A stretch of 64,000 nt of DNA from Thetidibacter halocola (GCF_018224955.1 NZ_JAGTUU010000004.1:186001-250000), one strand, 5' to 3'. Positions 35,615 to 44,489 are shown, counted from the first letter of the stretch. Notes: generated from the sequence alone by a model not told the origin. Made by a program: numbers and translations.

Positions 35615-35750
35615 CCTCGGCCTTGGACGCGATTTCCGCCCGCGCGACGAAGGACGCGTCGCTCAGCTGCGCGGCCAGGGTCGGCATCCCGTTGGCACGC
35701 GCGAAGGTCTGCAGGTCGGCCAGTACGTCCAGTATCCAGTCATGTCCCAT
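35544..35750 (-). CDS. Small conserved protein upstream of and overlapping luxR
   Basis: 68 residues starting MGHDWILDVLADLQTFARAN from ATG 35750 with GAGG 7 nt upstream. I recognise the opening as a small Rhodobacterales protein found ahead of luxR genes, of unknown function. It has no membrane segment or metal motif. Its 3' end overlaps luxR by 71 bp in a different frame, so the last ~24 residues (Gly/Ala-rich) may be unconstrained. A CtrA-type box 22 bp upstream suggests it is the first gene of the quorum-sensing operon. Confidence 0.65.
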   Translation of the reverse strand: MGHDWILDVLADLQTFARANGMPTLAAQLSDASFVARAEIASKAEGDGFGIFGAGAAAGRADRTFGIR

Positions 35751-35771
35751 CGTCAACCTCGCTTAAGAGTG

Positions 35772-35787
35772 GTTAATGCATCGTTAA
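35772..35787 (-). promoter_or_regulatory. CtrA-type binding site upstream of luxR operon
   Basis: On the minus strand it reads TTAA-CGATGCA-TTAAC, a full match to the alphaproteobacterial CtrA consensus TTAA-N7-TTAAC. It sits 22-37 bp upstream of the small gene's ATG, a position that would overlap or adjoin the core promoter. Confidence 0.65.
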
Positions 35788-35902
35788 AACAACTCTAGCA
35801 CGCATCGATGAGGCTCCGATATTCACGTGTTTTAACTCCCCAGAAATAGCGAGGGCAGATTTTGCAACCCCCCGTTGCGCAACGGTACGGGGCTGACGTG
35901 AC

Positions 35903-35939
35903 GACGCCCGCGACGGCGGCAGGCCGATTCGCGGGCGTC
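35903..35939 (-). terminator. Terminator hairpin after ccr
   Basis: Perfect 11-bp arms GACGCCCGCGA (35903-35913) and TCGCGGGCGTC (35929-35939), with a 15-nt loop, lie 32 bp beyond the ccr stop. No clear U-tract. Confidence 0.6.
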
Positions 35940-35971
35940 GGAAGGAAGTCGGTCCGGGCGGGCCGCAGGGA

Positions 35972-37258
35972 TCAGCCGCGGGCCTCGAGCGCGTCCTCGA
36001 AGGTCCGCAGGCCGGTGCGCGGCGCCTGCACCAGCACGGCCATGTTGCCGGGCTTGTGTTCGTTGCGCAGCATCTTGGTATGTGCGGCCGGGATCTCGGC
36101 CCAGGGAAAGACCTCGGACATGCAGGGGTCGAGACGACGCTCGATCATCAGCCGGTTGGCCGAGGCCGCCTGCTTCAGGTTGGCGAAGTGCGACCCCTGG
36201 AGACGCTTCTGGTGCATCCACATGTAACGGACGTCGAAGGTGCAGTTGAAGCCGCTGGTGCCGGCGCAGATCACGACGATCCCGCCCTTCTTGACCACCA
36301 GGGTCGAGACCGGAAAGGTTGCCTCGCCGGGATGCTCGAACACCATGTCGACGCTGACGCCCTTGCCGGTGATGTCCCAGATCGCCTTGCCGAACTTGCG
36401 GGCCTCTTTCAGCCATTCGTTATACTCGGGGCTGTTAACCGTTGGCATCTGCCCCCAGCAGTTGAAGTCCTTGCGGTTGATGACGCCCTTGGCGCCCTGG
36501 TCCAGCACGAACTGGCGCTTGCTCTCATCCGAGATGACGCCGATCGCGTTGGCGCCGGCTGTATTGGCCAGCTGGATCGCGTAGGAGCCGAGGCCGCCCG
36601 AGGCGCCCCAGACCAGCACGTTCTGGCCGGGCTTGAGTTCGTGCGGGTGGTGGCCGAACAGCATCCGGTAGGCGGTGGCCAGCGTCAGCGTGTAGCACGC
36701 GGCCTCTTCCCAGGTCAGGTGCTTGGGGCGCGGCATCAGCTGCTGCGCCTGCACGCGGGTGAACTGCGCAAAGGAGCCGTCCGGCGTCTCGTAGCCCCAG
36801 ATCCGCTGGGTGGGCGAGAACATCGGGTCGCCGCCGTTGCATTCCTCGTCGTCGCCATCGTCCTGGTTGCAGTGGATGACGACCTCGTCGCCGACCTTCC
36901 AGCGCTTGACCTTGTCACCCACCTTCCAGACGATCCCGGAAGCGTCGGACCCGGCAATATGATAGGGCGCCCCATGACCGTCGAAGGGGCTGATCGGCTT
37001 GCCCAGACCCGCCCAGACGCCGTTGTAGTTGACGCCTGCCGCCATCACGAGGACCAGCACCTCGTGGCTGTCGATCTCCCAGGTGTCGACCACCTCGACC
37101 TGGAACGAGGTCTCGGGCTCGCCATGACGCTCGCGGCGGATTGCCCAAGCATACATCTTCTTCGGCACGTAGCCGAGGGGCGGCATCTCGCCGATTTCGT
37201 AGAGGTCTTTCTCCGGCGCGTCGTATTGGGCGATGCCCGTCTGCTGGTCCAGTGCCAT
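35972..37258 (-). CDS. ccr: Crotonyl-CoA carboxylase/reductase
   Basis: A 428-residue MDR-superfamily enzyme that reductively carboxylates crotonyl-CoA to ethylmalonyl-CoA with NADPH and CO2, the key step of the ethylmalonyl-CoA pathway. Ccr-specific sequences include PFDGHGAPYHIAGSDASG, VVIHCNQDDGDDEECNGGDP, the nucleotide motif VWGASGGLGSYAIQLA and SVDMVFEHPGEATFPVS. ATG 37258 gives MALDQQTGIAQYDAPEKD, the usual start. The upstream 160 bp contain an AT-rich stretch (TGTTTTGAAATTTTATAACC) suitable for a promoter. It clusters with ecm, as in R. sphaeroides. Confidence 0.97.
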   Translation of the reverse strand: MALDQQTGIAQYDAPEKDLYEIGEMPPLGYVPKKMYAWAIRRERHGEPETSFQVEVVDTWEIDSHEVLVLVMAAGVNYNGVWAGLGKPISPFDGHGAPYHIAGSDASGIVWKVGDKVKRWKVGDEVVIHCNQDDGDDEECNGGDPMFSPTQRIWGYETPDGSFAQFTRVQAQQLMPRPKHLTWEEAACYTLTLATAYRMLFGHHPHELKPGQNVLVWGASGGLGSYAIQLANTAGANAIGVISDESKRQFVLDQGAKGVINRKDFNCWGQMPTVNSPEYNEWLKEARKFGKAIWDITGKGVSVDMVFEHPGEATFPVSTLVVKKGGIVVICAGTSGFNCTFDVRYMWMHQKRLQGSHFANLKQAASANRLMIERRLDPCMSEVFPWAEIPAAHTKMLRNEHKPGNMAVLVQAPRTGLRTFEDALEARG

Positions 37259-37422
37259 GATGGCCTCCGCATCTTGAGGGTCACGATTCCCGCTCTGCAT
37301 CGCAGCATCGGCGGGTCTGACCCTCGAATTACGCGGCTTTCGGTAACATTGCAACCGGATTGCGCAGTGTTTTGAAATTTTATAACCGAGCGCCCGCAGA
37401 AACCCTCGCTGCGGCCGCAAAG

Positions 37423-38769
37423 TCACAGAAGATGGCGGATCGAGTTCGCGTAATAGCCGACCAGCGCCTCGTGGTTCGGCGCGATGGCAAAGCCATCCGG
37501 CCCCTCGGTCACCAGCCCGCGTTCGGTCAGCGTGCGCAGGCCGACCTCGACCGAGTAGTCGCGGCTGTTGCGGGCCAGGTGCACATGGGCGCCGTCCAGT
37601 CGGTCAAGCGCGGCGGAAAAGCCGCGTTCCAGCGTTGCGCGGTCCTGCGCGCCGTCGCCCTGCACCAGCAGCCAGGCGACCAGTGGCACCGGCAGCACCG
37701 GCACGACAACCGCGATCCGCGCCATCAGCGCGTCGGCCAGCGACTCGGGATCTTCGACCAGGCGAGGATGTTCGCGCAACGACAGCGGTTTGCCAAAGCT
37801 GACCGCGGCATAGCCAAAGCGATGGAACCGGCCCGTCACGCGCAGCCAGGCCTGCCGAAGGACCGCCGCCATGACATGGCTGATGCGCGCGTCGAACCGT
37901 CGCCCACCCGATTGCCCCGCCGCCACCAGCACGCTGTCCTCGAGCACGCGGTCATAGTTGATCGCCACGGGGACAAAGACAACGTCGCGCACCGACGGGT
38001 CGAAAGCCTCTGTCATGTAGCTGAGCAGGCCGAGTTTCGCCGGCGCCAGCGCCCCGTCAAGGCTGAGCCTGCCCTCGGGAAAGATCGCCTGCGTGACGCC
38101 GCCGCTGGTGGCCATCTGCACGTAGCGGCGCAGCACCCGGCGATAGAGACTCCCACCATAGCGGCGGCGGATGAAGTAGGCCCCCATCGACCGGATAAGC
38201 CGCGACAGCGGCCAGACATGCGCCCATTCCCCGACCGCATAGCTCAGCGCCGAGCGATCGGCAGCCAGGTGCGTGACCAGCACGTAATCCATGTTCGAGC
38301 GATGGTTCATGACAAAGACAACGGTCGCCGTCTTGTCGATCCCTTCGAGGTCGGCCGAGTGATGGCCCAGCCGCACGCGATAGAGGGCGTTCGACAGTTT
38401 CCGAGAGGCCCAGACCCCCCAGGAGAAATAGGCATAGGCCGAGAAGGAGGGCACGATCTCGCGCGCATAACGCCGGGCCCGCTGAAAGGCGACGTCCTCT
38501 CGCACGCCGGTCTCGCGGGCATGGTCGACGATGGCGCGCGTCACCTCGGGGTCGTAGATCAGACGCTGGATCAGGTCGTAACGGCGCAGCAGGCGGAAGG
38601 GCTCGATCGGGTGGACGAGGCGTTCGTTCAGGCGCGACACCGCGCGCTCCATCCGGCGGCGCAGGAACCAGCGCACTGATGGGAACAGGAAATGTGATGC
38701 GAAGGTGACCGCCGCAAACAGCAGGATCAGCAGGAAAAGCCAGAGCGGAAGCGTTACCGGTGTCGTCAT
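37423..38769 (-). CDS. PlsB/PlsC-type glycerophosphate acyltransferase
   Basis: A 448-residue membrane-associated acyltransferase. An N-terminal hydrophobic anchor (LPLWLFLLILLFAAVTFASH, ~7-26) precedes a catalytic NHRSNMD (H156-x4-D161) and FPEGR (230-234), the motifs of glycerolipid acyltransferases. Length and arrangement are closer to PlsB-like enzymes than to short PlsC. It would acylate glycerol-3-phosphate or lysophosphatidate. It lies between ccr and the divergent ecm, a spot where Rhodobacterales often carry this gene, but it has no known role in the ethylmalonyl-CoA pathway. Confidence 0.85.
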   Translation of the reverse strand: MTTPVTLPLWLFLLILLFAAVTFASHFLFPSVRWFLRRRMERAVSRLNERLVHPIEPFRLLRRYDLIQRLIYDPEVTRAIVDHARETGVREDVAFQRARRYAREIVPSFSAYAYFSWGVWASRKLSNALYRVRLGHHSADLEGIDKTATVVFVMNHRSNMDYVLVTHLAADRSALSYAVGEWAHVWPLSRLIRSMGAYFIRRRYGGSLYRRVLRRYVQMATSGGVTQAIFPEGRLSLDGALAPAKLGLLSYMTEAFDPSVRDVVFVPVAINYDRVLEDSVLVAAGQSGGRRFDARISHVMAAVLRQAWLRVTGRFHRFGYAAVSFGKPLSLREHPRLVEDPESLADALMARIAVVVPVLPVPLVAWLLVQGDGAQDRATLERGFSAALDRLDGAHVHLARNSRDYSVEVGLRTLTERGLVTEGPDGFAIAPNHEALVGYYANSIRHLL

Positions 38770-38963
38770 TGTCGCAGACCGTGCCAGCGAAGCGGCGCTG
38801 CGTCCAGCGCCCGCGTCGCCTTGGCACGGGACAGTGACGGGCGAGCGGGCTATGCTGCACCTGCTCTGCCGCAACGCGGCGGATTGACAGAGACACTTTA
38901 TTTCTCCAAAACCATCCCCGACGCAACAAGATTGCCAAAGCGCCACAGCCGACGGAGGCCCGA

Positions 38964-40931
38964 ATGAGCGAACCCCAGACCCGCGACAAGCCCTGGCTGA
39001 TCCGCACTTATGCCGGGCATTCGACTGCCGCGGCGTCCAACGCGCTCTATCGCGGGAACCTTGCAAAGGGGCAGACGGGCCTTTCGGTGGCCTTCGACCT
39101 GCCAACGCAGACCGGTTACGACAGCGATCACATCCTGGCGCGCGGCGAGGTCGGCAAGGTTGGGGTGCCGGTCTGCCATCTGGGCGACATGCGCTCGCTA
39201 TTCGACCAGATCCCGCTGGACCAGATGAACACCTCGATGACGATCAACGCCACAGCACCGTGGCTGCTGGCACTCTATATCGCGGTGGCCGAGGAACAGG
39301 GCGCAGACATCGCGCAGTTGCAGGGCACGGTGCAGAACGACCTGATCAAGGAATATCTGTCTCGCGGCACCTATATCTGCCCGCCGCAACCCTCGCTGAA
39401 GATGATCGGCGACGTGGCTGAATACTGCTATCGCCACGTGCCGAAATGGAACCCTATGAACGTGTGTTCCTATCACCTGCAAGAGGCGGGCGCGACGCCG
39501 GAACAGGAACTGGCCTTTGCGCTGTCCACCGCCTGCGCGGTGCTGGACGAGCTCAAACCCCGCGTCGACCCCGCCGATTTCCCGGCGCTCTGCGGGCGGA
39601 TCAGCTTCTTCGTGAACGCGGGCATCCGCTTCGTTACCGAGATGTGCAAGATGCGCGCCTTTGTCGACCTCTGGGACGAGATCCTGCGCGACCGCTATGG
39701 CGTCGAGGATTCGAAATTCCGCCGCTTCCGCTATGGCGTGCAGGTGAACAGCCTCGGTCTGACCGAGCAGCAGCCCGAGAACAACGTATACCGTATCCTG
39801 ATCGAGATGCTGGCCGTGACCCTGTCGAAAAAGGCCCGCGCCCGCGCCGTGCAGCTGCCCGCCTGGAACGAGGCGCTGGGCTTGCCCCGCCCTTGGGACC
39901 AGCAATGGTCGATGCGGATGCAGCAGATCCTGGCCTATGAAACCGACCTGCTGGAATTCGACGACCTGTTCGACGGCAACCCGGCGGTGGATCGCAAGGT
40001 CGAGGCGTTGAAAGCGGGTGCACGCGCCGAGTTGGCGACGCTCGACGGCATGGGCGGCGCGATCGGCGCGATTGACTACATGAAAGGCCGTCTGGTCGAA
40101 TCGAATGCCGAACGCGTGAACCGGATCGAGCGGCAAGAAACCGTCGTCGTCGGCGTGAACCGCTGGACCGAAAGCGAGCCCTCGCCGCTGATGGGCGAGG
40201 ATGGCGGGATCATGGTCGTCGATCCGGGTGTCGAACAGGAACAGGTCTCGCGCCTGAAGGCCTGGCGCGCCGAGCGCGACGAGGCCACGGTCAAGGCCGC
40301 CCTGGCCGACCTGCGCGCCGCCGCGAAAGAGGGGCGCAACGTGATGCCCGCCTCGATCGTCTGCGCCAAGGCCGGCGTGACCACCGGCGAATGGGCCGGC
40401 GAGATGCGCGCGATCCATGGCGAATACCGCGCCCCCACCGGCGTATCGAAATCCATCAGCAACAAGACCGAGGGGCTGGATGACATCCGCGCCGCCGTCG
40501 ACACGGTCAGCGACAGGCTGGGCCGCCGCCTGCGCTTTCTGGTCGGCAAGCCGGGACTCGACGGCCATTCCAACGGTGCAGAGCAGATCGCCTTTCGCGC
40601 CCGCGATTGCGGCATGGACATCGACTACGAAGGTATTCGCCTGACCCCGGAACAGATCGTCGAGGCGGCGCAGAACGGCGCCCACGTGGTCGGCCTGTCG
40701 ATCCTGTCGGGCAGCCACATCCCCCTCGTCGAGGACCTGATGACGCGGATGCGCGAGGCGGGGCTGGGTCATGTGCCCGTGGTCGTGGGCGGGATCATCC
40801 CCGACGACGACGCAAAACGCCTTCTGGCGATGGGTGTTGCCCGGGTCTATACGCCCAAGGATTTCGAACTCAATGCCATCATGCGCGATATCGTGACCCT
40901 CGCCGACCCCAAGGCCTGTGCTGCGGAATAG
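38964..40931 (+). CDS. ecm: Ethylmalonyl-CoA mutase (coenzyme B12-dependent)
   Basis: A 655-residue enzyme that isomerises (2R)-ethylmalonyl-CoA to methylsuccinyl-CoA, downstream of Ccr. The N-terminal acyl-CoA mutase barrel includes WLIRTYAGHSTAAASN, the Ecm-type DLPTQTGYDSDH and NTSMTINATAPWLLALY. The C-terminal cobalamin domain has the D-x-H-x-x-G motif in LDGHSNGAE (~530) and LSILSGSH, GGIIPDDD. It is a fused single-subunit mutase, once called MeaA. TTGACA at ~38884 may be part of its promoter. A strong intrinsic terminator follows. Confidence 0.96.
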   Translation: MSEPQTRDKPWLIRTYAGHSTAAASNALYRGNLAKGQTGLSVAFDLPTQTGYDSDHILARGEVGKVGVPVCHLGDMRSLFDQIPLDQMNTSMTINATAPWLLALYIAVAEEQGADIAQLQGTVQNDLIKEYLSRGTYICPPQPSLKMIGDVAEYCYRHVPKWNPMNVCSYHLQEAGATPEQELAFALSTACAVLDELKPRVDPADFPALCGRISFFVNAGIRFVTEMCKMRAFVDLWDEILRDRYGVEDSKFRRFRYGVQVNSLGLTEQQPENNVYRILIEMLAVTLSKKARARAVQLPAWNEALGLPRPWDQQWSMRMQQILAYETDLLEFDDLFDGNPAVDRKVEALKAGARAELATLDGMGGAIGAIDYMKGRLVESNAERVNRIERQETVVVGVNRWTESEPSPLMGEDGGIMVVDPGVEQEQVSRLKAWRAERDEATVKAALADLRAAAKEGRNVMPASIVCAKAGVTTGEWAGEMRAIHGEYRAPTGVSKSISNKTEGLDDIRAAVDTVSDRLGRRLRFLVGKPGLDGHSNGAEQIAFRARDCGMDIDYEGIRLTPEQIVEAAQNGAHVVGLSILSGSHIPLVEDLMTRMREAGLGHVPVVVGGIIPDDDAKRLLAMGVARVYTPKDFELNAIMRDIVTLADPKACAAE

Positions 40932-40956
40932 CGTCATTTTGATACGGAAACGCTTC

Positions 40957-40995
40957 AAAACCGCCTGCGGATTTCCGCCGGCGGTTTTCTTTTTT
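40957..40995 (+). terminator. Intrinsic terminator of ecm
   Basis: Stem AAAACCGCC-T-GCGG / CCGC-C-GGCGGTTTT around an ATTT loop, followed by CTTTTTT. This is the most canonical rho-independent terminator in the window, starting 26 bp after the ecm stop. Confidence 0.92.
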
Positions 40996-41031
40996 GCGAA
41001 AATTCTGTCATTTCCGCTACGAAAGGTGGAC

Positions 41032-41061
41032 CTGACACGAATTAGTGTCTTGTGTTAGAAT
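41032..41061 (+). promoter_or_regulatory. Sigma-70-like promoter of the H-NS-like gene
   Basis: CTGACA (41032-41037) and TAGAAT (41056-41061) are separated by 18 bp and lie 41 bp before the ATG at 41102. Each differs from consensus by one base. The palindromic GACACGAATTAGTGTC within the spacer may be an extra operator. Confidence 0.65.
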
Positions 41062-41101
41062 GACCAGAAATGAAATTCCGGCGAAAACACGAGGAAAGAC
41101 C

Positions 41102-41410
41102 ATGACCATCGATCTCGAAAGCCTGTCGCGCGACGAACTGAAACAACTCGTCAACGACGCACAAAAAGCCCTGAAATCCGTCGATGCCCGTCGCCGCGCC
41201 GCAGCGAAAAGGGCCGCGGAATTGGCCGCAAAAGAATACGGCTTTACACTCGACGAGGTGATCGGCGCCGGAACCAAGGGCTCCAAGGGTGCGCCGCGCT
41301 TTGCCAATCCCGCGGATCCGTCGCAGACCTGGACCGGTCGTGGCCGCCAGCCCAACTGGGTCAAGGACGCGATGGCCGCCGGCAAGTCGCTGGACGATCT
41401 CGCGCTCTGA
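41102..41410 (+). CDS. H-NS-like nucleoid-associated protein (HvrA/MucR-independent type)
   Basis: A 102-residue protein of the H-NS histone family. The N-terminal coiled coil is [20 protein letters not shown] with a basic [12 protein letters not shown] segment. The C-terminal DNA-binding core is [21 protein letters not shown], matching the H-NS minor-groove motif. Relatives such as HvrA and Spb of Rhodobacter act on photosynthesis and metabolic genes. ATG 41102 follows AGGAAAG. A self-standing promoter and its own 5' region suggest monocistronic or H-NS-deoD transcription (16 bp to deoD). Confidence 0.92.
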   Translation: MTIDLESLSRDELKQLVNDAQKALKSVDARRRAAAKRAAELAAKEYGFTLDEVIGAGTKGSKGAPRFANPADPSQTWTGRGRQPNWVKDAMAAGKSLDDLAL

Positions 41411-41426
41411 CCCGGGGCGCAAGCGC

Positions 41427-42131
41427 ATGACGATCCATATTGGCGCCGCACCAGGCGATATCGCCGAGACCGTCCTGATGCCCGGCGATCCGCTGCGCGC
41501 GGAATGGGCGGCAAAGACCTTTCTCGACAACGCGCAATGCGTCAATCGCGTGCGCGGCATGCTTGGTTTCACCGGCACGTGGAAAGGGCATCCCGTCACC
41601 ATTCACGGCAGCGGCATGGGAATGCCAAGCCTGTCGATCTATGCCAATGAACTGATCCGGGACTATGGCGTGAAAACGCTGATCCGGATCGGCTCTTGCG
41701 GGGCGATGCAGGAACACGTTGCGATCCGCGACGTGATCCTGGCGATGACGGCCTCGAGCCTATCGACCCCGTCGCGTGGAATCTTCCGCGAATTGAATTT
41801 CGCACCCTGTGCCAATTACGGCTTGCTGCGCGCCGCTGCCGATGCGGCACAGGCGCGGGGCGTTTCCGTCCATGTGGGCGGCATCTATTCATCGGACGTG
41901 TTCTATGACGAACGGCCCGACCTGAACGAGATGATGATCCGTCACGGCATCCTCGGCGTCGAGATGGAAGCGGCCGAACTGTACAACCTCGCCGCGCGGT
42001 ATGGTGTCCGCGCGCTGGCGGTGCTGACCGTCTCGGATCACCTGCTGACGCATGAGGCGCTGCCCTCGGCCGATCGCGAGAGCAGTTTTGGCGACATGGT
42101 CGAGATCGCGCTGACCGCGGCCTTCGCCTGA
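41427..42131 (+). CDS. deoD: Purine nucleoside phosphorylase, DeoD type
   Basis: A 234-residue hexameric phosphorylase that splits purine (deoxy)nucleosides with phosphate, feeding purine salvage. Key motifs: [10 protein letters not shown] phosphate loop, [27 protein letters not shown] (ribose/base binding) and VSDHLLTHE with the catalytic Asp (D in SDH). Length agrees with E. coli DeoD (239). It starts 16 bp after the H-NS-like gene, so it is probably co-transcribed. Confidence 0.95.
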   Translation: MTIHIGAAPGDIAETVLMPGDPLRAEWAAKTFLDNAQCVNRVRGMLGFTGTWKGHPVTIHGSGMGMPSLSIYANELIRDYGVKTLIRIGSCGAMQEHVAIRDVILAMTASSLSTPSRGIFRELNFAPCANYGLLRAAADAAQARGVSVHVGGIYSSDVFYDERPDLNEMMIRHGILGVEMEAAELYNLAARYGVRALAVLTVSDHLLTHEALPSADRESSFGDMVEIALTAAFA

Positions 42132-42190
42132 TCCCTTGCACCCCGGCGACGGGCGCGCTTGACTGGCGGCACCCCTGACGGAGTGCCACC

Positions 42191-43519
42191 ATGACCAAGC
42201 CCGCCCTCGCCCAACGCCCTTGGCTGTCTCCGGCCGTGCAGACGGTGACAGACCGCCACGCGGCGCGCGTGCCCGACACGGATGCCGCCAGCCTGACGGA
42301 CCGGATCGAGGCGCTGGCCACCCGCTCGCGTGAGATCCATGAACGCGACTGTTTCAACCTGAACCCGGCGACCAACGTGATGAACCCGCGGGCCGAGGCG
42401 CTGCTGTCCTCGGGCATGGGCGTGCGGCCGTCGCTGGGCTATCCGGGCGACAAGTATGAGACCGGGCTCGAGGCCATCGAAGAGGTCGAGGTCATTGCCG
42501 CCGAACTGGCCGCCGAGGTGTTCCACGCGCGCTTTGCCGAGATCCGCGTCGCCTCTGGCGCGATGGCGAACCTTTATGCCTTCATGGCGCTGACCCGGCC
42601 CGGCGACACGATCATCGCCCCGCCCGCGACGATTGGCGGCCATGTGACGCATCACCTGGCGGGCTGTGCGGGGCTTTACGGCCTTCGGGTGGTCGAGGCG
42701 CCGGTGGATGCGGATGGCTACACACTGGACCTGTCGGGGCTGGCGGACCTTGCCGAGGATCTGTTCCCCAAGGTCATCACCGTGGGCGGGTCGCTGAACC
42801 TCTGGCCGCATGACGTGACGAGGATCCGCGAGATCGCCGACCATGTTGGCGCCCGCGTGCTGTTCGACGCGGCGCATCAATGCGGGATGATCGCCGGGGG
42901 TGCCTGGCCCAATCCGCTGGCGCAGGGCGCGCATCTGATGACGATGAGCACCTACAAGTCCCTCGGCGGCCCGCCTGCGGGCCTGATCGTCACCAACGAG
43001 GCTGATCTGGCCGAACGGCTGGAGGCCATCGCCTATCCCGGCATGACGGCGAATTTCGACGCGGCGAAAAGCGCGGCGCTGGCGGTCACGCTGCTGGACT
43101 GGCGCGATCATGGCCCGGCCTATGCGACGGCGATGGTCGAGACCGCGCAGGCTCTGGCACAGGCACTGGAGGCGGAGGGGCTGACGGTGTTCGGCGCGCA
43201 CCGGGGCCATACCGCCTCGCACCAGTTCGCGCTGGAGGCGTCCTCGCTCGGCGGCGGCCAGGCGGCGTCGCAGCGTCTGCGCCGGGCCGGGTTCCTGGCC
43301 TGCGGAATAGGCCTGCCGCTGGATCCGGTTCCGGGCGACCTGAACGGCCTGCGGCTGGGCACACCCGAGATCGTGCGCTGGGGCATGACGGTCGGCGACA
43401 TGCCGCGCCTTGCGGCCCTTCTGGCCGATGCGCTGCGCCGCAACGATCCCGAGGCGCTGGCGGACGAGGTCGCAACCTGGCGGCGCCGCTTTGACCGCGT
43501 GCATTTCGTCCACGCCTGA
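42191..43519 (+). CDS. SHMT-like PLP enzyme (serine hydroxymethyltransferase family paralogue)
   Basis: A 442-residue fold-type I PLP enzyme related to GlyA. The substrate loop NVMNPRAEALLSSGMGVRPSLGYPGDKYETG is split recognisably, FDAAHQCGMIAGG holds the PLP-contacting Asp, and the Schiff-base Lys is K256 in MSTYKSLGGPP. GlyA has THKTLRGPR there, so the second half of the PLP loop differs. Probably an alpha-methylserine or other beta-hydroxy amino-acid aldolase/hydroxymethyltransferase, not the housekeeping GlyA. It converges on the DUF1989 gene with a 14-bp gap. Confidence 0.8.
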   Translation: MTKPALAQRPWLSPAVQTVTDRHAARVPDTDAASLTDRIEALATRSREIHERDCFNLNPATNVMNPRAEALLSSGMGVRPSLGYPGDKYETGLEAIEEVEVIAAELAAEVFHARFAEIRVASGAMANLYAFMALTRPGDTIIAPPATIGGHVTHHLAGCAGLYGLRVVEAPVDADGYTLDLSGLADLAEDLFPKVITVGGSLNLWPHDVTRIREIADHVGARVLFDAAHQCGMIAGGAWPNPLAQGAHLMTMSTYKSLGGPPAGLIVTNEADLAERLEAIAYPGMTANFDAAKSAALAVTLLDWRDHGPAYATAMVETAQALAQALEAEGLTVFGAHRGHTASHQFALEASSLGGGQAASQRLRRAGFLACGIGLPLDPVPGDLNGLRLGTPEIVRWGMTVGDMPRLAALLADALRRNDPEALADEVATWRRRFDRVHFVHA

Positions 43520-43533
43520 GCGTCGGGCGGGGT

Positions 43534-44385
43534 TTACCCGGCCGTCACCCCGTGGCTGCGGTCATAGGCATTGACCGGCGGACTGGACCAACCGTCCAGG
43601 GCCCTTTGTTGTGGCGTCAGGATCTCGACCCGCAGCGGATGGCAGCGCGCCGCATCCGAACTGTGCGCCGATCCGCAATCGCCGCCGGGACAGGCGCTGA
43701 GCGCCCCCAGCAGATCGATCTCGGCGAAGAAGGTCAGATGATCGCCCGGGCGCACAGGGCTTGCCTTCATGAAATACTGGCCGGTATCGCGGGTGAACCC
43801 CGTGCACATGAACACGTTCAGCACGTCATGCACCTGCGCCTCGGCCTGCGCCAGCGGCAGGCCCGTCGCATCCGCCAGCGCGCGGGTCAGGTTGGAATGG
43901 CAGCAATGGTGATACTGCGTGCCCGCCAGCAGGTTGCCGGTATAGGGATCGCAGCGCGTGCCGATCACGTCATGTACCGAGCCGCCGTAGACGTCGAAGC
44001 CATACCAGTCGAGCGTGTCCTCGACGATGGTCGCCATGGGCCGCAGGAACGGAAAATTGCTCCACATCCGCTCTCCGGTGGTCAGGTGGGTTCCGTGCAG
44101 GGCGCGCGTCTTGCCGGAGTAAAAGCGTTCGGACAGATCGTTCGCGTTCCACAGGTTCAGGTCGCCCACCTGCGGCCCCTCGACGCTGACGATGCGAAAG
44201 AACGATCCCGCAGGCACGCGAAAGGCGCAGGCCTCGCGCGGTGCCGCCACCACCACCGAGGTCACCTGCACCCCGTCCAACGCCCGGCGATAGAGCGCCA
44301 GATCGGGTTTCGGCAGCGTGTCGTTGGGATAGCAGATCACGGGGGCGATGGCGCGTCGGGCGGCGGCGTCGGCGGGTTGGGTCAT
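43534..44385 (-). CDS. DUF1989 (urea carboxylase-associated family) protein
   Basis: A 283-residue cytosolic protein of the PF09347 family. Typical stretches are FRVPAGSFFRIVSVEGPQVGD, LNLWNANDLSERFYSGKTR, RMWSNFPFLRPMATI and HHCCHSN with paired Cys for metal. CPGGDCGSAHSSDAARC near the C-terminus adds further Cys. Family members sit beside urea carboxylase or glycine-cleavage-like genes, but none is present here. Start ATG 44385 has AAAGGAG. It is tail-to-tail with the SHMT-like gene, which may point to a shared one-carbon or amine pathway (inference). Confidence 0.87.
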   Translation of the reverse strand: MTQPADAAARRAIAPVICYPNDTLPKPDLALYRRALDGVQVTSVVVAAPREACAFRVPAGSFFRIVSVEGPQVGDLNLWNANDLSERFYSGKTRALHGTHLTTGERMWSNFPFLRPMATIVEDTLDWYGFDVYGGSVHDVIGTRCDPYTGNLLAGTQYHHCCHSNLTRALADATGLPLAQAEAQVHDVLNVFMCTGFTRDTGQYFMKASPVRPGDHLTFFAEIDLLGALSACPGGDCGSAHSSDAARCHPLRVEILTPQQRALDGWSSPPVNAYDRSHGVTAG

Positions 44386-44465
44386 GGGCGGCTCCTTTGG
44401 GCGCAGCGTGACTCCGGTCGTGCGAGCATGTCCAGAGGAACGAAGCGGCTGCCTGAAAAAGCCGA

Positions 44466-44489
44466 TGGCGCACCCTTTCAGGTGCGCCA
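44466..44489 (-). terminator. Terminator hairpin downstream of the small Cys-motif genes
   Basis: A perfect 9-bp stem TGGCGCACC/GGTGCGCCA with a 6-nt loop. On the minus strand CTTTTTC follows within 6 nt. It ends leftward transcripts from the 44576-45027 genes, about 87 bp past the last stop. Confidence 0.7.

Noticed and set aside
37259-37422. RamB-like TTGCAA/TTGCGCAA sites in the ccr promoter
   Set aside because: ATTGC occurs twice here with 6 bp between, but the motif is short and I could not match a full known site. Too weak to report as a feature.
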